Part shown: one piece after another, positions 12,301 to 25,400 of the stretch
Layout: every line of letters starts with the position of its first letter
How positions within the stretch are numbered: the stretch's first letter is position 1
NCBI GenBank assembly: GCA_022749755.1
Contig: CM040442.1
Location: 4,376,457-4,440,456, forward strand
Length of the DNA: 64,000 bases
Source of the DNA: Azadirachta indica
Lineage: Eukaryota; Streptophyta; Magnoliopsida; Sapindales; Meliaceae
Direction: 5' to 3'
Program-made: the position numbers and the translations under genes
Notes under the pieces: model-generated
Told to the model about the DNA's origin: nothing
Databases searched by the model: none
Seen by the model: the letters and a program-made list of their open reading frames with translations, nothing else

Positions 12301-15300
12301 GTATTCAATGATGCTCCTAGTCTTTAACGTTTTTGTCTCTAGTAAATGCTCTCGAGAGATAAACAGCTCATGGTAGATAACCGGAAAAATCACATTTTTG
12401 TTTATATTTGGAAGTTAACAAAGTTTCAACATTGCCCACAGATTTAACATCATAAATATCATGAAATCAAACTTTTGGCTTGGCAAGGATTTCAATTTTT
12501 TTTTTCCTTCAAACTCATGGATTTCATCATGCTAAGGCAATCTATGAAATTAAGTAATAGTTCTTTCTTGCCCCTAATAAGAGATAGAACTAAATAATTC
12601 TAAATGGAAGTGTTAAGGCACCATAAATCAATTTATTAAGTTTTATGCTCCAGTTACCCACCTTTCTTTTCTAATATCCAAAAATCTCATGGCCTAACTG
12701 CATGTGTATATTATTCAAAACTAGAGGCTATTGTTAGACCTTACAATTTTTCGAAGGTAAGAAGCCCGAAAGGAATTTAAACCTTTGACCTTTAGGTTAA
12801 AAACGAGGAACTTTGGCTCACCTTGACCATTACTTTCTAATAATGTTATCTTAAGAAATGAAGGTTTCTTTTAACCAATACACAAGCAGATCTCATTTGA
12901 GATGCTGTTCAAATGGGTTTAAGCATATAAATGTCTTTGAATCGATACCGCAACCACGAAGGTTTTAAGGATCATTTACAAGTGTTATGTGAAAGTTATT
13001 GCTAGCTATTTTTTTGTAGCTTATTAGAGTTCCTTCCCTTTTATATTAACTTCAATTTCATAGTGTATATAATCCAAGTCCAAGGGGTTAATGTATCATT
13101 AACCGTAGGCCACCTACATGTCAAACCTCTTTTCTCATCACTAATCTTGCTCTTCTATGAGACAAGAAGATGATAGTATAAAGAGATTTTAGAGTCATTT
13201 GGGATAAATAAAGACCACCCAGTTTTATTTTTAATTGAGCAGTCTTCTACTTAGAACTTGAACATATTAAAAGACACCTTCAACCTTTTGTGCCGTCCTA
13301 CTCTTAATAATTCTATTGCTCCTCTTTCCTTTATTTCTACAAATGGCTTTAATATACTTCTTTACAACTCCACCTTCTTCATTATATTGTTCTTATATCA
13401 AACGTCCTCAATATCCAGCTCTTTAACTATTGGTAGTCCAAAGTCAGCAAAACAACCCACATCTCCAAGCTCAAAAAGGGCATATTTGCTCTTTCACTCC
13501 CTACAGTTTACTTAACTAGCATTATCTAAAATCTAAATTGTCTCAGATATTACATTTTTCTGCTTATTCCACAAAATTTTAAATTGTAAGTCTTATTTCT
13601 ATATCTTATTCTGATTATTATCTGAAACAGTATATTAGGCAACCTTCAAGAACTTTAAATTTTATAGATTTTTTAATTAAGAGATTAATTACAAGTTACT
13701 CTAGGAATAAAAGCATAAATAATTATGCTTTTCCTCCATATTTCTAATATAGAATATTCCACCACGACAAAGGCGTAGCCCTATGAACGACACTAATATA
13801 TTGAACAACTAAACATGCTACAGCCTACATGATTCATCAATGGGCATTCACACACAGTTAATACATCATGAACAACCCAAATCTTTACTCTATGAACAGG
13901 ATATTCGTAAACATAAGTAGTTCTCAAATATCTTTGGTCACAAGGTTGCCTTCCATCTTCATATGGCTCAACTGTGACACTAACACATCTCATCTCCTTC
14001 AACAAATTTAAAGGCCAAACTGCAGCAATGATTATGGAGGGACACCCAATAGTGGAGCACAAATGTAGTCTTCTAGAAAGACCTCTCACGTCAAACTTTC
14101 CCTTGAGAACCAAACAGATGATCAGCACACTGCCCTTCCGCAAACAAAACAAACTATACTTGCGTCAACGTGATGAAAGAAAGCCTATGTGTTTGTGTCT
14201 ATGGCATATATAAAGTAACTTGATCCAGCGAGGGAAACTAGAAAACTATGGTAAATATAAACAAATGAAGGCAATTAGCAACATTACAAGTGATCAGCCG
14301 GCACTACTACCAAAAAAAGTAACACTAAATCTCAATTAACAATTAAAGCATAAGGAAAACTAAGAAAATCAGAGTTAAAAGAATTAAAAGAAAAACTCAA
14401 AGGTCATATCTTTCATTCAAATCAATTTCAAGTTTCCTAATTTTACCAACCACACTATTATAAACTCATACGTGGAATAAAAAAAATGAACCAGGCTAAT
14501 GAAATAGCACCTTGATCTTGCTATAAACAGATAATTCCGTTCTACTTGAGCAGGATTTCCTGAACTATAATCTTGGGCTGAAGTTATCCTTTACCCTTTG
14601 TTTTCCGCAGCTTCTTATTTTCTATCAAGGATTGTAGGTTTGCTTTCCGGTTCTCCATCATTTTTACTTTTCCTTTTGTTTCTCTCCTTTTCCCAGCAAC
14701 CAAATTGGGTTTTGGGATTTGGTTATTGAGAGGTTGAGTCGGGTTTCGGCCTCGAGTCCACGTTGAAGTTGGGTTCTCATGAATTATTTAATACAAGAAA
14801 ATTTTGGTCCAAAGGGATGTAAGCCCCAGTTAGATGGTGTACAATTCAACTTGGCCCAAGCTCCCGACCAAAAACTGAACCGAACGTCAGTCTCTTGTAT
14901 TTCCCACGTTGACATCATCTCAGCAACGACCATGTCGGCTTGACGCACACGTGGACTATGGGTCCAATGTGATTCTCCAATAGTATTTGACGGTGGATAT
15001 TGGCGGGCCCCAAATAATCAATTTCGAGAACTACAAACGGATGATCCCACCAAATTCCAAAGGTCGTTCCGGATTGTAACTGATTATATTACACCCGTGG
15101 GAAGGAAAATGGTGATCTGTCACTGGTGTTAGCTGACGGGTCGGTACAGATGCCACGTATAGGGTAATTAGAGTAAGAGCCAGGATTATTGAGCAACTTA
15201 ACGCTACTCTTGGATTCACTTGAAATGTAATAAAATAAAAATAAATACGAAATAATTTTTGCTTGAAATTTGAGACTTTCCACTTATTTAATGACTAAAT

Positions 15301-16393
15301 GAGAAAAAGATATGAACTTTAGTTGATCCTAATTGACAATCCACGAATGATAATCTCATAAAATTATTAGTTGATTCAATTCAACTATATAATTTAATAA
15401 TAAAGTTATTTTAGTGAAATAAAAAGACATAAAATGAGAAACACATATCACTTAGTCCAATTACTCAATTAGTAGATTATGACATTAAAAAAAAAAAAAA
15501 ACAATTTAATTAATCATAGAACAATTTCTTGAATATAAGAACTACCATGTAAGTATATTTAAATTGCACGTGGCAGATGCATAAATGAATTCAATTTCTA
15601 TATTAATTGGAAAAAATATTAATAATAATATCTGGAAATTGGATGAAAAAATAAAATTTTAATTTCGATCATAAATTAATTGGAAAAACCATCGCTTTCA
15701 AGTACATACGGCTTCTCTCATTTTAATTTTTATTTGCTCGAGAAAGCTCATGCATGGCTTAGAACAAAAGCTTGTTCTAAGCTCCCAGAAATACACAGAT
15801 TTTGTAATAAAAAAAGCAAGGAAAGCAATTGAATCACACCCACAAAACAGCAACGAATTCTCAGAATCAGATTCAGAAATCGCATTTCAATTGCGTTCAA
15901 AGTAATATCCGAATAATCTTTAATACTTAAAATTAATTAGAAAACTAAATATATATCGAGTTACCTGATCACCTCCGTGCCCATCAAAAACACCGAAATA
16001 GTGAATCGGCGACTTCGCCGCCGCATATTTACACTGCGGCGCCGTACATCCGCCGAACTCGTTGCATGAAAGTTGCAGTAAACCCGGGAAAATACAGACA
16101 GTATCCTCCATCGTCTGTCTCCTTCCCTGATCAGTAAATTTCCCCCAAGTCACAGACCTGTTATTCCTCCCAACACACCGCAAAACCCCATTATTAATTT
16201 CCTTCACCAATTGGTGCACATCATTCTCTCCATTTTTGATCTCATAATTGTTTTCAGTGTTTTCTGTGGTTTCATTCTTGGGGGTGGAATTGGGGTCGAT
16301 TTTGATCGGTTTTTGGGTGGTTCCGAAGGCGGTGGCGGCAGTGGTGAGGAGGGGTTCTCCGTCGAAGGTGAGAGCAGCGACAGCGGTTGCCAT
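9337..16393 (-). CDS. Protein phosphatase 2C, ABA co-receptor (clade A) type
   Basis: This is a Mg/Mn-dependent Ser/Thr phosphatase. Family members of this type inhibit SnRK2 kinases and are themselves blocked by ABA-bound PYR/PYL receptors. Four exons: 15965-16393, 10752-11036, 10411-10516 and 9337-9740, totalling 1224 nt (407 aa). The start is the first ATG in frame (MATAVAALTF); the frame runs further up only through a GTG. Residues 1-80 are Ser/Thr/Asn-rich. Catalytic motifs are present: MED at 95-97, DGHGG at 137-141, GDSR at 218-221, GD at 274-275, DGLWD at 305-309 and DN at 359-360. A Trp in VNWGCLRVEGVL at about residue 258 sits where ABI1/HAB1 carry the ABA-sensing lock. The Gly-Ser usually found before the DN motif seems missing. 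The tail after VDLK is Ser/Pro-rich with no recognised homology and may differ if a 3' intron exists. Intron 1 is about 4.9 kb. The exact paralogue is not assigned. Confidence 0.88.
9383..9402 (+). other. G-quadruplex candidate antisense to the PP2C tail
   Basis: GGG-T-GGGG-A-GGGG-AGA-GGG lies on the plus strand, opposite the codons for the Ser/Pro-rich C-terminal tail of the phosphatase. The mRNA strand is correspondingly C-rich. Confidence 0.6.
11700..12400. repeat. Repeat-derived block in PP2C intron 1
   Basis: The phrase CCATACTTGGCCAATGTGGG near 11792 recurs in diverged form (CCATACTTAACCAATGCGAG) near 12091. This wording is common near LTRs and other dispersed plant repeats, according to general familiarity. 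No reverse transcriptase or integrase frame is visible, so any element is a fragment or solo end. Borders are approximate. Confidence 0.35.
13793..14152 (-). other. Unidentified open frame inside PP2C intron 1
   Basis: About 119 codons lie open on the minus strand without an internal ATG start at the 5' end. They include WPLNLLKEMRCVSVTVEPYE near the middle. I do not recognise the family. It could be an exon of a nested or alternative transcript on the PP2C strand, a gene fragment carried by a transposon, or chance. The local composition is less AT-rich than the neighbouring intron sequence. A short ATG-started frame (MMENRKANLQSLIENKK) lies upstream at about 14585-14660. Confidence 0.2.
14830..15120 (-). 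promoter_or_regulatory. Promoter-like GC-richer block with G-box in PP2C intron 1
   Basis: This block is clearly GC-richer than the intron around it. It contains CACGTGG at 14948-14954, an ABRE/G-box core bound by bZIP factors, plus a CCCACGTTGACA element near 14905. It could be an intronic enhancer or an internal promoter giving an alternative 5' end. ABA-responsive control would fit a clade A PP2C. No TATA box or start site was fixed. Confidence 0.3.
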
Positions 16394-19270
16394 TGAGGAG
16401 GTTAAGACAAAAATTGAGAGAGCGAGAGAGACAAAACTAAGTAGAGACACAGAGAGAGAGAGCGAAAGAAAGAAGGAATTGAATCCAAATTTTCTAGAAG
16501 GGTTGGCAGCAACGCGTGGAACGAAATACGTTCATACATGGCATGCAATGGCCTTCTACGTTGCATGATATGTAGCCAGTTAATATCACCGGGATCGTGA
16601 ATAACTTGGGTAAAAGTCCAATCATTTGCTTCCATTTGGCAAGCTTTCTGACCTTTACACCTGGTTCGTTGAAGTGGCGTTTTGTGATTCGTTGGTTTTC
16701 TGCGTTTGGAAGGTTCTATGTGCAATGCTTACAACTCGAACACTGCCTAAATTAAAGACTAGAAGTGAAGTGAGTGTCAACTTTAGCAAAAATTCAGAGA
16801 ATAGTACAGTATAAGAGTAGGGACCAAAATGTATGAATTTATAATATTTTGATTTAGAAGAAAATTTTGAGGAGCCAGTTAAGAGAAATTGCAAATGCCA
16901 CTGTTAATGCTCTTGCAAAAAGGAATCATTTTAATAAATAATATTATTCTTATGTTGGATTTAATGAGATTTTTTTTTGCACGTGGCTAAAAAGTAGAAA
17001 AAGGAGACAAGATATGTGATGTGTATTGTAATAAATTAAAAGAAAAAAAATTGTAATAGGGAATTTTTGAGGTTTTTAGTTAAAAATTTCCTTTAACATT
17101 TCAAAAGAAATGAAAGTAATTTTGTTAATTTGTACAAATGTCCTTCATGCAAAATCCCCGATTATTTATATCTATTGAAATCAAGAGAGATTTTTGAAAT
17201 GTGTTTCAGATTTTGTTGCCATTTTAAGCTTTAAGTCATGAAAAAGTAATTAAATTATTGTCTCTCTAAAAAGAATAAAATAATTAATAAAAGCTAACTA
17301 ATAAATCCAATTAATTAGCTTTTGTTGGACAAAGTTATATATTAGATGTGTTTGAAATTTTTTTTTTCGTAATGTGAAAATTACTTTCATGTAAATAAGA
17401 TTTTTTTGCTTAATTTGGATATTGAAACAAATGAAATCATTGTTTTGGGAAAAGTAAATAAATACAAATTTCAGAGTTTTCTAAATAATTTCTAAAGGTT
17501 TAAAGTTAATAAGATTTTCCAAATTAATTTTTTAAAAATATGCGAATGATTAACTACACCGATATAAATAGTTCAAATTTTTGTCATTTATAAAATTTCA
17601 ACATATAAATTTTGAGAGTTATCTAATGGCTAATATTTTAGTGGTTTTCTCCTTTTTTTCTTAAGTATGTTGAAAAGGGTTTAAATATGTTGCAACAGTA
17701 AAATTCTCTTACGATAGAAGTAGATTCTCTCTTATTAGAGTAAATTTTTGAACTAAATCATAATAGATTTGATTTAATTAGTTTCGATAAATCCATGATG
17801 TAAAACATAACAGAATTTAAAAAAGATAATCGAAATTTCTTTTCCAAAGAATGATGTGTATTATAATAAATTACAAATGCACCATTAATTATCATGTTTA
17901 GAATTATTTAAAGGAGTATCTAGTTTTGTTGCGTTAGATTTAATCAATTTTTTTTTATGCCAAAAAAAGAGAAAAAAGAGACAATATATATGCATAAGAA
18001 AAAGTTTTAAATAAGACATTTTTAATATGTATTACAATAAATTATAAAAATAACTCTATTTATTATCATGATAAAAAATTATTTTGAGGAGTAAGTAATA
18101 CGTTTTTGTTATTAGAGTATACACTTTGTATGCATATATATATATATATATATATAGAGTGTAATTCCAAATTTTTTGTTGAAAATAATTAAAATCTTAA
18201 ATTAATTAAAGAGAAAATACCTCTTATTGTATTTAAATATATTTAAACATTTTTCACAAAGAGAATGGAGGTGAACTCCAAATTTAAGTGTAGTTGATTT
18301 GACAAAATAATTATATGTTGGAGGGATTTGTTGTTATTAGTTTCTTCTAACATTAATTTGGAAAAGGAAACTAAATTAATTTGTTTTTGGTTTGCAAATT
18401 ACGATAGCATATATATGTCTTTGTCAACACAAATGCCCTGTTTGATTGTTAGCCTTTTAAGTTAAGACTTTGTGGAAAACGTAAATACTCCCTCTGCAAT
18501 TAGCCTTTGTTGGAAAAAGTAATATCAAAAGTGCTTTCATATAATTACGATTTTGGTGGCTGGATGTTTTTTGTTCTTGTTTTTCCGAAATCAGGATGGA
18601 TGTTTGAAACAAACAAAACAATTTTTTTTTTTTTTTGGTTTGAGATGACAAAAATACCTAAAAAATGTTTCCCAAACAAGTACTAAACTAATCAGGCTTT
18701 GGGATCCCCAGAAGATAATAATAATGATTAGAAATAAAAATTTTCAATGCCTAGATTCATTTAACCAAGACCAAAAGCACCAATATTAAAAGTCTTTTTC
18801 ATTTCTTTGGTCATTCAATGAGTCTTTTCTAATTTTTCTTTTTATATACTAGTATAAAATATTATAGCAAGGGAGTTTATTTAAAATATGAATCCCACTC
18901 ATGGAAAACATCCAACTCACACTCCTCGTTATGATGGGATGATGAATATGTAGACGTAGAAAACTACAGCAGAAAGAAATAAGGAGAAATTCCCTTTGCC
19001 AAACACATTAAATTATTTTAACTTTAGCTGTTATACAATTTGAAAGAATAAATATTTCCAACCAAGAATTAATCTTAACCTAATTGGGATATGATAAAAA
19101 ACAAAAGGGGAAAAAATACACCTACGAGGAACAAGCAAAACTTTATGAAAGACTATCAAAAAAATAAAAATAAAGCTGGATTGCATTGAACAAAATATAA
19201 TTGTACAAAAATTAGAAGATTGCCAGAAGAGGAGACCAAAAATTCCAACCCATCCCATCCCAACAGCATT
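16394..19270. other. Upstream region of PP2C and 3' flank of the MYB gene
   Basis: No gene was recognised. The first 170 bases are CT-rich on the minus strand, as expected for a PP2C leader. Beyond this the sequence is AT-rich, with diverged direct repeats (16885-18115) and a (TA)n run at 18133-18156. The 3' UTR of the MYB gene should occupy the last few hundred bases. Confidence 0.5.
16885..18115. repeat. Diverged direct repeats upstream of PP2C
   Basis: Units at about 16885-17045 and 17868-18000 share the order AAATGC-CA, TTAAT-TC-TG, GGATTTAAT (or AGATTTAAT), poly-T, AGAAAAAGGAGACAA-like, then GTGTATTGTAATAAATTA-like. A third partial copy lies near 18015-18110 (ATGTATTACAATAAATTA). They look like old local duplications or copies of one dispersed element. 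Confidence 0.45.
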
Positions 19271-22255
19271 TCAAAGTGCTTGTATTGGAGAAGTCTTACC
19301 CTTTCTTAAGTCTGACCCGCTGACTGGGGCATTTGCATGGAAAGCTGACTGCCTCGACGGCTCTCCCAGTAGCTTCAAGGAAAGCGGTGAAGGTTCTCTC
19401 AAACCTCTCTCACTCTCTCCTATACTGAGTTGTGACATCCCAACTAGTTCATCTACGTTGACCGGTTCCTTGGGAAGGATCGGAATTGGCTTCAGGATCT
19501 GGTGATTGTGAAATGTCCTTGAGTCCTTTTCTTCTTCTTCAGTGGCTGCTGCATTTAGTGGCCAGTATGGGTAAGGGACTGGTATGTATGCAGGGTAGAA
19601 ACTGGAAACCGCTGGAGTGAATTCATTTGAATCTGTCATGGTTTCTTCAGGTTCCTTAACAGGTTCTTTAGATACAGTTTCCATGGGTTCAAATTCTGTG
19701 TTCAGAGAAAGATTTAGAGAAGGTAATGAGTTTGTACTGTCGGATTCTCTTGCAAGAGGAGATGGAAGCAATACTTGTTCTTCTGGCACAGGCGGAGTGT
19801 CCGTCGCCTGGAAAAACATAAGAGTAATAATTTATTTAACTCGTAACATAGTAAGCACCACTACAAGTCACTACTTTCAATCCTATCCACAGAAGAAAAG
19901 TGAATACTTGTTGGAAACAGAGACCCCTTGTCTTCCATTATGTGCAATGCGAAAAAAAAAAAAAAATAATATAATGAAGCAAAGACTAACCATATCATCT
20001 GCAACCATGTCAAAAAGGCTAGAGCGCCTCTTTCTTCGGCTAGCATTACTTTGCCGGATAAAATACTTCTGAGCATGACTAGCCACCTGGGTTGGAGTTC
20101 TGGACACCACATAATTTCGTGCAATACCACGCCAATCTCCCTTCCCTAATTTCTGAAGGCCAATTAGAAACAGCCGATGCTCTTCTTCTGTCCATGGGAC
20201 ACCTGCAAAACAAATCCAGTTAACAAAATAAATTTCCAATTGTTACTGATACAAAATCTTAGCCCTGCTTAATGACATCATAAATTAGGGTTGTTGCCCG
20301 GGTCATACAGTGGAGACATCATGAAGAAAACCAATTTTATGTAACAATACGATTAAAAGGAAAAACAAAAGGAATGCAATTACAAAAAAAAAGTTAGAAA
20401 AATGAAACATTTCTCATTTCTTTGTCATAATCCTCAAAATCAATGACTGATATCCCATAGAAATAGTCAACTACAGCTGTGACAGAAGATATGGCAAAGA
20501 TACAGCAATGCTAAACTGAACAAACTTAACATTGGTTGTCCCCTAGTCGAAAGTAAATACTACATTGAATCATAACGACTTCTTCAAAAGTTAAATTGAT
20601 TTGCATCTAGTAAACATTCATGTGCAGCCGGAAGGTGAAAACCATGGGTGTACAAGCTTCAAAGAGCTAATCAAAGGCACAACAAGCAAGGGACATTCGA
20701 CAAAAAAAAAAAATCACCTTAAATTGCAGAGCTTATCTATGGTAGCTTCCTATTTGGCAATATAATCATCATAAAATATTGTCTGCCAATGGATCAATCG
20801 CAGACATATGATGACATTTAACTTCTAAAAGAATACACCAAGAATGGCCTATGTTTTTTGTAAACTCCGCAAAGAAATACTCACCAGAATACCATCCCTC
20901 ATACCCAGGTGGTCCAGGGTAATGGGCTATGAGGTGAGAACTCATGCGCTTACTAAATAAGCTTAAATGAGATGGACAAGTTTGCTTCTCAACTCCTTTT
21001 ATTTTTAAACAAGAATCAAATCTAAACATCGACATTAAGAAATGAAGACTATTAGAATAGTCATAACATATATCAAAGAAGACAAAATATTGGACCCTAG
21101 GGTACTTCAAAGTCATAAAAATGCTAGTCCATAAAAGTAACAAATAGAGTCAAATGACTGCAATTAAATACACAAAAGCAATAACCGAAGAAAGAAGACC
21201 AGAATCACGGTTGAAGATGTTTACAAAATCAAATTATAGTTCCCATTAGTTAGGAACTCAGTATGAGACATAAAAAGCACTAATTTTAGAACAGACAAAA
21301 AAATATTTCAAGCAACTTAATAATGAGAGAAATATAAGAAAATTAAAGCAAATAAAGAATAATTATTAAAAAAGATAAAACTGAAACGAAATATATAAAA
21401 CAAAACAATAAAAGAGTTTTAGTATGAAAATCTGGAAAACAGAGATTGCAGAGAAATATAGCATAGGGAGACTGAATGAAAAAAAAAAAAAAAAAGAGAA
21501 AAGAGTATGATCAAAAGATGTAATGAGCCACAATTATAAAATGCACACAAGATTAATTTTTTTAATTAACAAATTAATTGCAATTTAATCACAAAAATCA
21601 ACCGGTTGCAATACCACCCAAAATGAAATATAACCTATTAAAATATTAAATGAAATAAATTCATTCCAACAAATTCTGGCAAAACATTAAACAAAAATTA
21701 TACCATCCAAAATTGTTTCCAATATAAAAAAATTAAAAAAGAAAACAAAATTATTGAAAAAAATAAGATATTAAAACATAACATTAAACCATTAACAAAA
21801 AGCTTAAAAATAATCCAACATCCTCAAAACTATCAAGTTGAAATCCCAAAACAAACAAACAAAAACTCAAGAATTACAAAACTGACATTCTCATTCATTT
21901 TGCAAACAGAAAAAGAAAAAATCTCACCTTTCTTTCTCTCTCCGCGTCGATTCGACGAACCGGACCCGTGAGCCGGGTCGTCCGACAGGTAGCCGTCGGT
22001 CAAGTGCGTAGGGTCGCGGACGTGATCCGATAAAGGCGAGTCAGGATTCGGTGAAGCGGCGGCGGACGACGAGCTATGATAGTGCAGCGCCGATAAGTTC
22101 CCCATACTAGCGCTCTTCTTGATTCTCGAGCCATCCGTCAACCTTACGCCGAACAGCTTCAAGCTGCCGACACCCGGGGACCCTCCACTGGCGCGCGTGG
22201 GACACGTGCGCGAGTTATGCCCGTTGTTACTGCAATGCGAGCACCGCCGCGTCAT
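19271..22255 (-). CDS. R-R-type MYB transcription factor with zinc knuckle and EAR motif (MYBS3/KUA1-like)
   Basis: This is a single-MYB-repeat DNA-binding repressor of the I-box/TATCCA-binding family, acting in the nucleus. Relatives control sugar- and ABA-responsive genes, cell expansion and leaf senescence. Three exons: 21928-22255, 19991-20202 and 19271-19807, totalling 1077 nt (358 aa). The start is the ATG of [19 protein letters not shown], the conserved N-terminus; an upstream in-frame GTG is not used. The CX2CX4HX4C knuckle is at residues 5-18. The MYB repeat starts at [11 protein letters not shown] (about 111) and ends in SHAQKYF at 151-157, followed by a basic patch RRKRR. LNLSL at 211-215 is an LxLxL EAR repression motif. 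The C-terminal block [20 protein letters not shown] (about 286-304) is typical of KUA1/MYBS3 proteins. The linker is rich in Ser and Pro. It is the only gene in this part of the window, with a 1.7-kb first intron. Confidence 0.92.
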
Positions 22256-22370
22256 CGCCACTCACTGAGTCACCACCGCCGAGTCAAACAAAAATCACGT
22301 ATTTATAATTAAATCAATTGTAAAATAAATTTTATTTATTTAAAATTTTAATTTAGTTAGGAATTTTCTG

Positions 22371-22373
<3 letters not shown>

Positions 22374-22406
<33 letters not shown>
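22374..22406. repeat. (GA)n microsatellite in the MYB leader or promoter
   Basis: A pure GA run reads as (CT)n on the coding strand, starting about 120 nt upstream of the MYB start codon. CT-rich tracts of this kind are common near plant transcription starts. Length variation here could affect expression. Confidence 0.85.
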
Positions 22407-22411
<5 letters not shown>

Positions 22412-25400
22412 TCACAATGCTCTTGCATGGAACGAAGAAAGAAAACGAGAAGAGGAGAGAAATTTATTAGAGGAGTAGGGGTAAAATAGGAATTCAATAA
22501 ACCTTGGAACAGAGGAGAGGATAGAGATTTGCGGTGGAACGTTCGTTGGAGATTAATGAAATGATCATTTTACCCCTGAAATGAAGATAACGTCCTGACT
22601 TGACTTGGTTGATGTTGTGTTTGTGTTTGTGTGTGTGTATGCGTTTGTTTCCTGTTTTTGTTTTCCATGTTTCCAATTATTTCGGGCAACGGATAATTAT
22701 TTTCTATTTTTCATTTTTATTTCGATAAGTAAAGGATATATAATTTTGTTCGATAATTATTATTTTGAGTTTGGATTAGATATAAATTATTTTTGGAAAA
22801 ATTCTTCTTTTTTGGATTAAAAAAGATAAATATCAGATAAGGTTTTAATTTGAGTATTATCCAATGTTTTCAAGATTTGGTTTGTATCTCGTAATAACTA
22901 ATTTGAAATTTTATTTTTGGATATATTAGAATGAGTTTTTAAAATGTTTTTAAATATAAAAATAAACAAAATTATTAGTTTTAGTATTTTAATATATATT
23001 AAATGAAATTTCTCACATATTTCACACGAAAATAAATTTTACTTTGATAATTTATTAATAAAATTACTTTTTGTGCTTGTCGTTATGTGCAAAGTTTTAT
23101 ACTTAAATAAATGGATAATACAGCAAGTCATCAATTTCTATAGAATATGCTTAAAATATAAAAAAAAAAATTGTAAATATCTCAAATAATTAAGAAATAA
23201 AAAATTGCATCTGGTATTTTTTTTTATTTTTTATCTTCTCAGGATTGGATGAATATTCATTTATGCTTTTAAATTGATTTCTAGTGACAATAAATGAAAA
23301 AGAGACAAAATGCGGTAGACAAACGGTGTTTTACGTGAGACAAAAGAAGTTGAAAATGGCTTGCAACAAGAAATAAAAATATAAATTACATTGTCACGTT
23401 TCTTATTTTTTTATATTTGCTTGACTGCTATTATTATACTTTTTTTAATTATTTTTTTCATAAATCTTGCAGTAGATAAAAGTATGGTTTTTTTAATATA
23501 TATTTATAAAAAAATTCAACTTTTGCAATTAAATTTATATTTATTATTTTATTTGACAAATACAAATTTTCATAGTAACATCTTAATTTTAAACAATACA
23601 TTAAAATCTTAGCGTTAAATAAATTTAATAAAATAATGTCATATTTAATAAAATAAACTCACCCGTTTTAAATTTTCACTTATTTTTCCGAATAACCTTA
23701 ATAATGTATACGGTAATATTTTATTAAATAGGTACAAAAAATATTATTATTATCGTTATTAGTAATATTAATATAATATAAAAATTAGGGAAAATTCATT
23801 GATTAAATTACCTAAAAATTTATAAAAAAATAAAAAATTTGGAAATTTTGGTAACAATTTTGTTTGCTCAATTAGGGAAATGAGTGGTCAGAATATAATC
23901 TCGGACAAGAACGTTATCTACATCGTACGTAAATTTTGCGAGCATTTTAAGAACTCAGTTCTTGTCAGAGAATCGACACATGTTGTAATTTTCATAATGA
24001 CCAACATGCCCTTTTATCTGACATTATTGGTTCTTGTAGTGGAGGGGTTTCAAATCAAATAGAGCTCCGATAAAGTTTAGTGGATGTACTCGGCCATTCA
24101 GATGGTGCCACGTGGAAAAAGTGTTGACCCACTTTGGTTTTATGTGGGGTATAATGGTCAGGACAGTATGTTTGGTAGATCAGTGTGCACGTGTATGAGG
24201 CGGCAGCGGTTGCTTTACCTTAATCTGCCTAGTTCACAAAAATAGGTAGCATAATAACAAATGGGTCCTTATAGGTTAACAAAATCATTAGTAAAGGCAT
24301 ATATTACATGTATTTTCATTTGAGTCTATTAAATATTTAATTTGAATGTTAATAGTAAGTGTCGTGTTAATTAAAAAAATAAAAAAAAAATGTAATGACG
24401 AGAATTTGTTTGAAATTAAACTTTATATTATATTCTTATCATAGTTACCAAAAAAAAAAAAAGCACCGAAAAAGTTATTTCTCGATTAAGCAAAGTGCTA
24501 TCAATATCATATTAAAATTAATTACATCTTTAACTTGTTTGATTAGATGGAACGAATTGAATTGAATTTCAAGCAATGCTAATTTTTAAATAATTAAAAC
24601 TTTATTGTATCGTTAAAAACATGGAAAACGTTGATTAAAGGGTGGGTGTTTAACACGATAACTTATGTTGAGAATTTAATTAATATATTAATTATAAATA
24701 CTAAATGCGCACATCAATTGACAACTTATATCAAAAGATGAATATCAATCATTATGATACATAGAAAGATGGTTGTTAACCTTATCTTTGATGAAGATAA
24801 TATTACTCTTTAATTTAATCTAATCTCACTATTTTTTAATTATTCATATCACATTTCTTATTTTAAATATTTAGATAAGATAAAGTTTGTTTGTTCGAAT
24901 CTTATTAAGCATATCTTGTAATAGGATAACAACTGTAGTATCACATTTCATATCCACTAAAATTTTCAATACATTTTTTAAGTTCTCAGTTAGATATTCA
25001 AGCATTTTTATTAAATTAAAAAAAATTTAAATAAAACTTAATCACACTAGTATCATAAAAAAAAAAAAAAAATTTTATTTATATTAAATATATAAATTCC
25101 GAATCGCATCGTAACTCAAATAACTTGGATTTATATTTTTATTGAAGTTTAAAATAAAAGTCAAGTATGTCACAAGATATATATTAAGAAAATATATTAT
25201 TAGTATTTTAAAAAATGAAGACTTGAAAGTGTCGATAACCGTAAATCGTAATCATATGATTTATTGACCAAATACAATGTTCGGGTTGAGAAGATATTAT
25301 TATTAAATAATAAGTTAATAACAATAATTAATAATTAATTGTAAGATAATCTGAAAAAAATAAAGTAGCTTAGCTTATCTTAAGACAAAAAGATTAAAAG

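Noticed and set aside
11700..13500. Complete LTR retrotransposon in the PP2C intron
   Set aside because: No polymerase, integrase or gag frames and no paired terminal repeats; only dispersed-repeat wording is present.
16394..16450. N-terminal extension of PP2C with a hydrophobic, signal-peptide-like look
   Set aside because: It would need to start at a GTG. The first in-frame ATG is at 16393, and PP2Cs of this group are not secreted.
22256..22261. Two-codon extension before the MYB start
   Set aside because: It begins with GTG; the conserved family start MTRRCSHC is at 22255.
24885..24905. TTCGAATC resembling a tRNA T-loop
   Set aside because: No matching acceptor, D-arm or anticodon arm around it.
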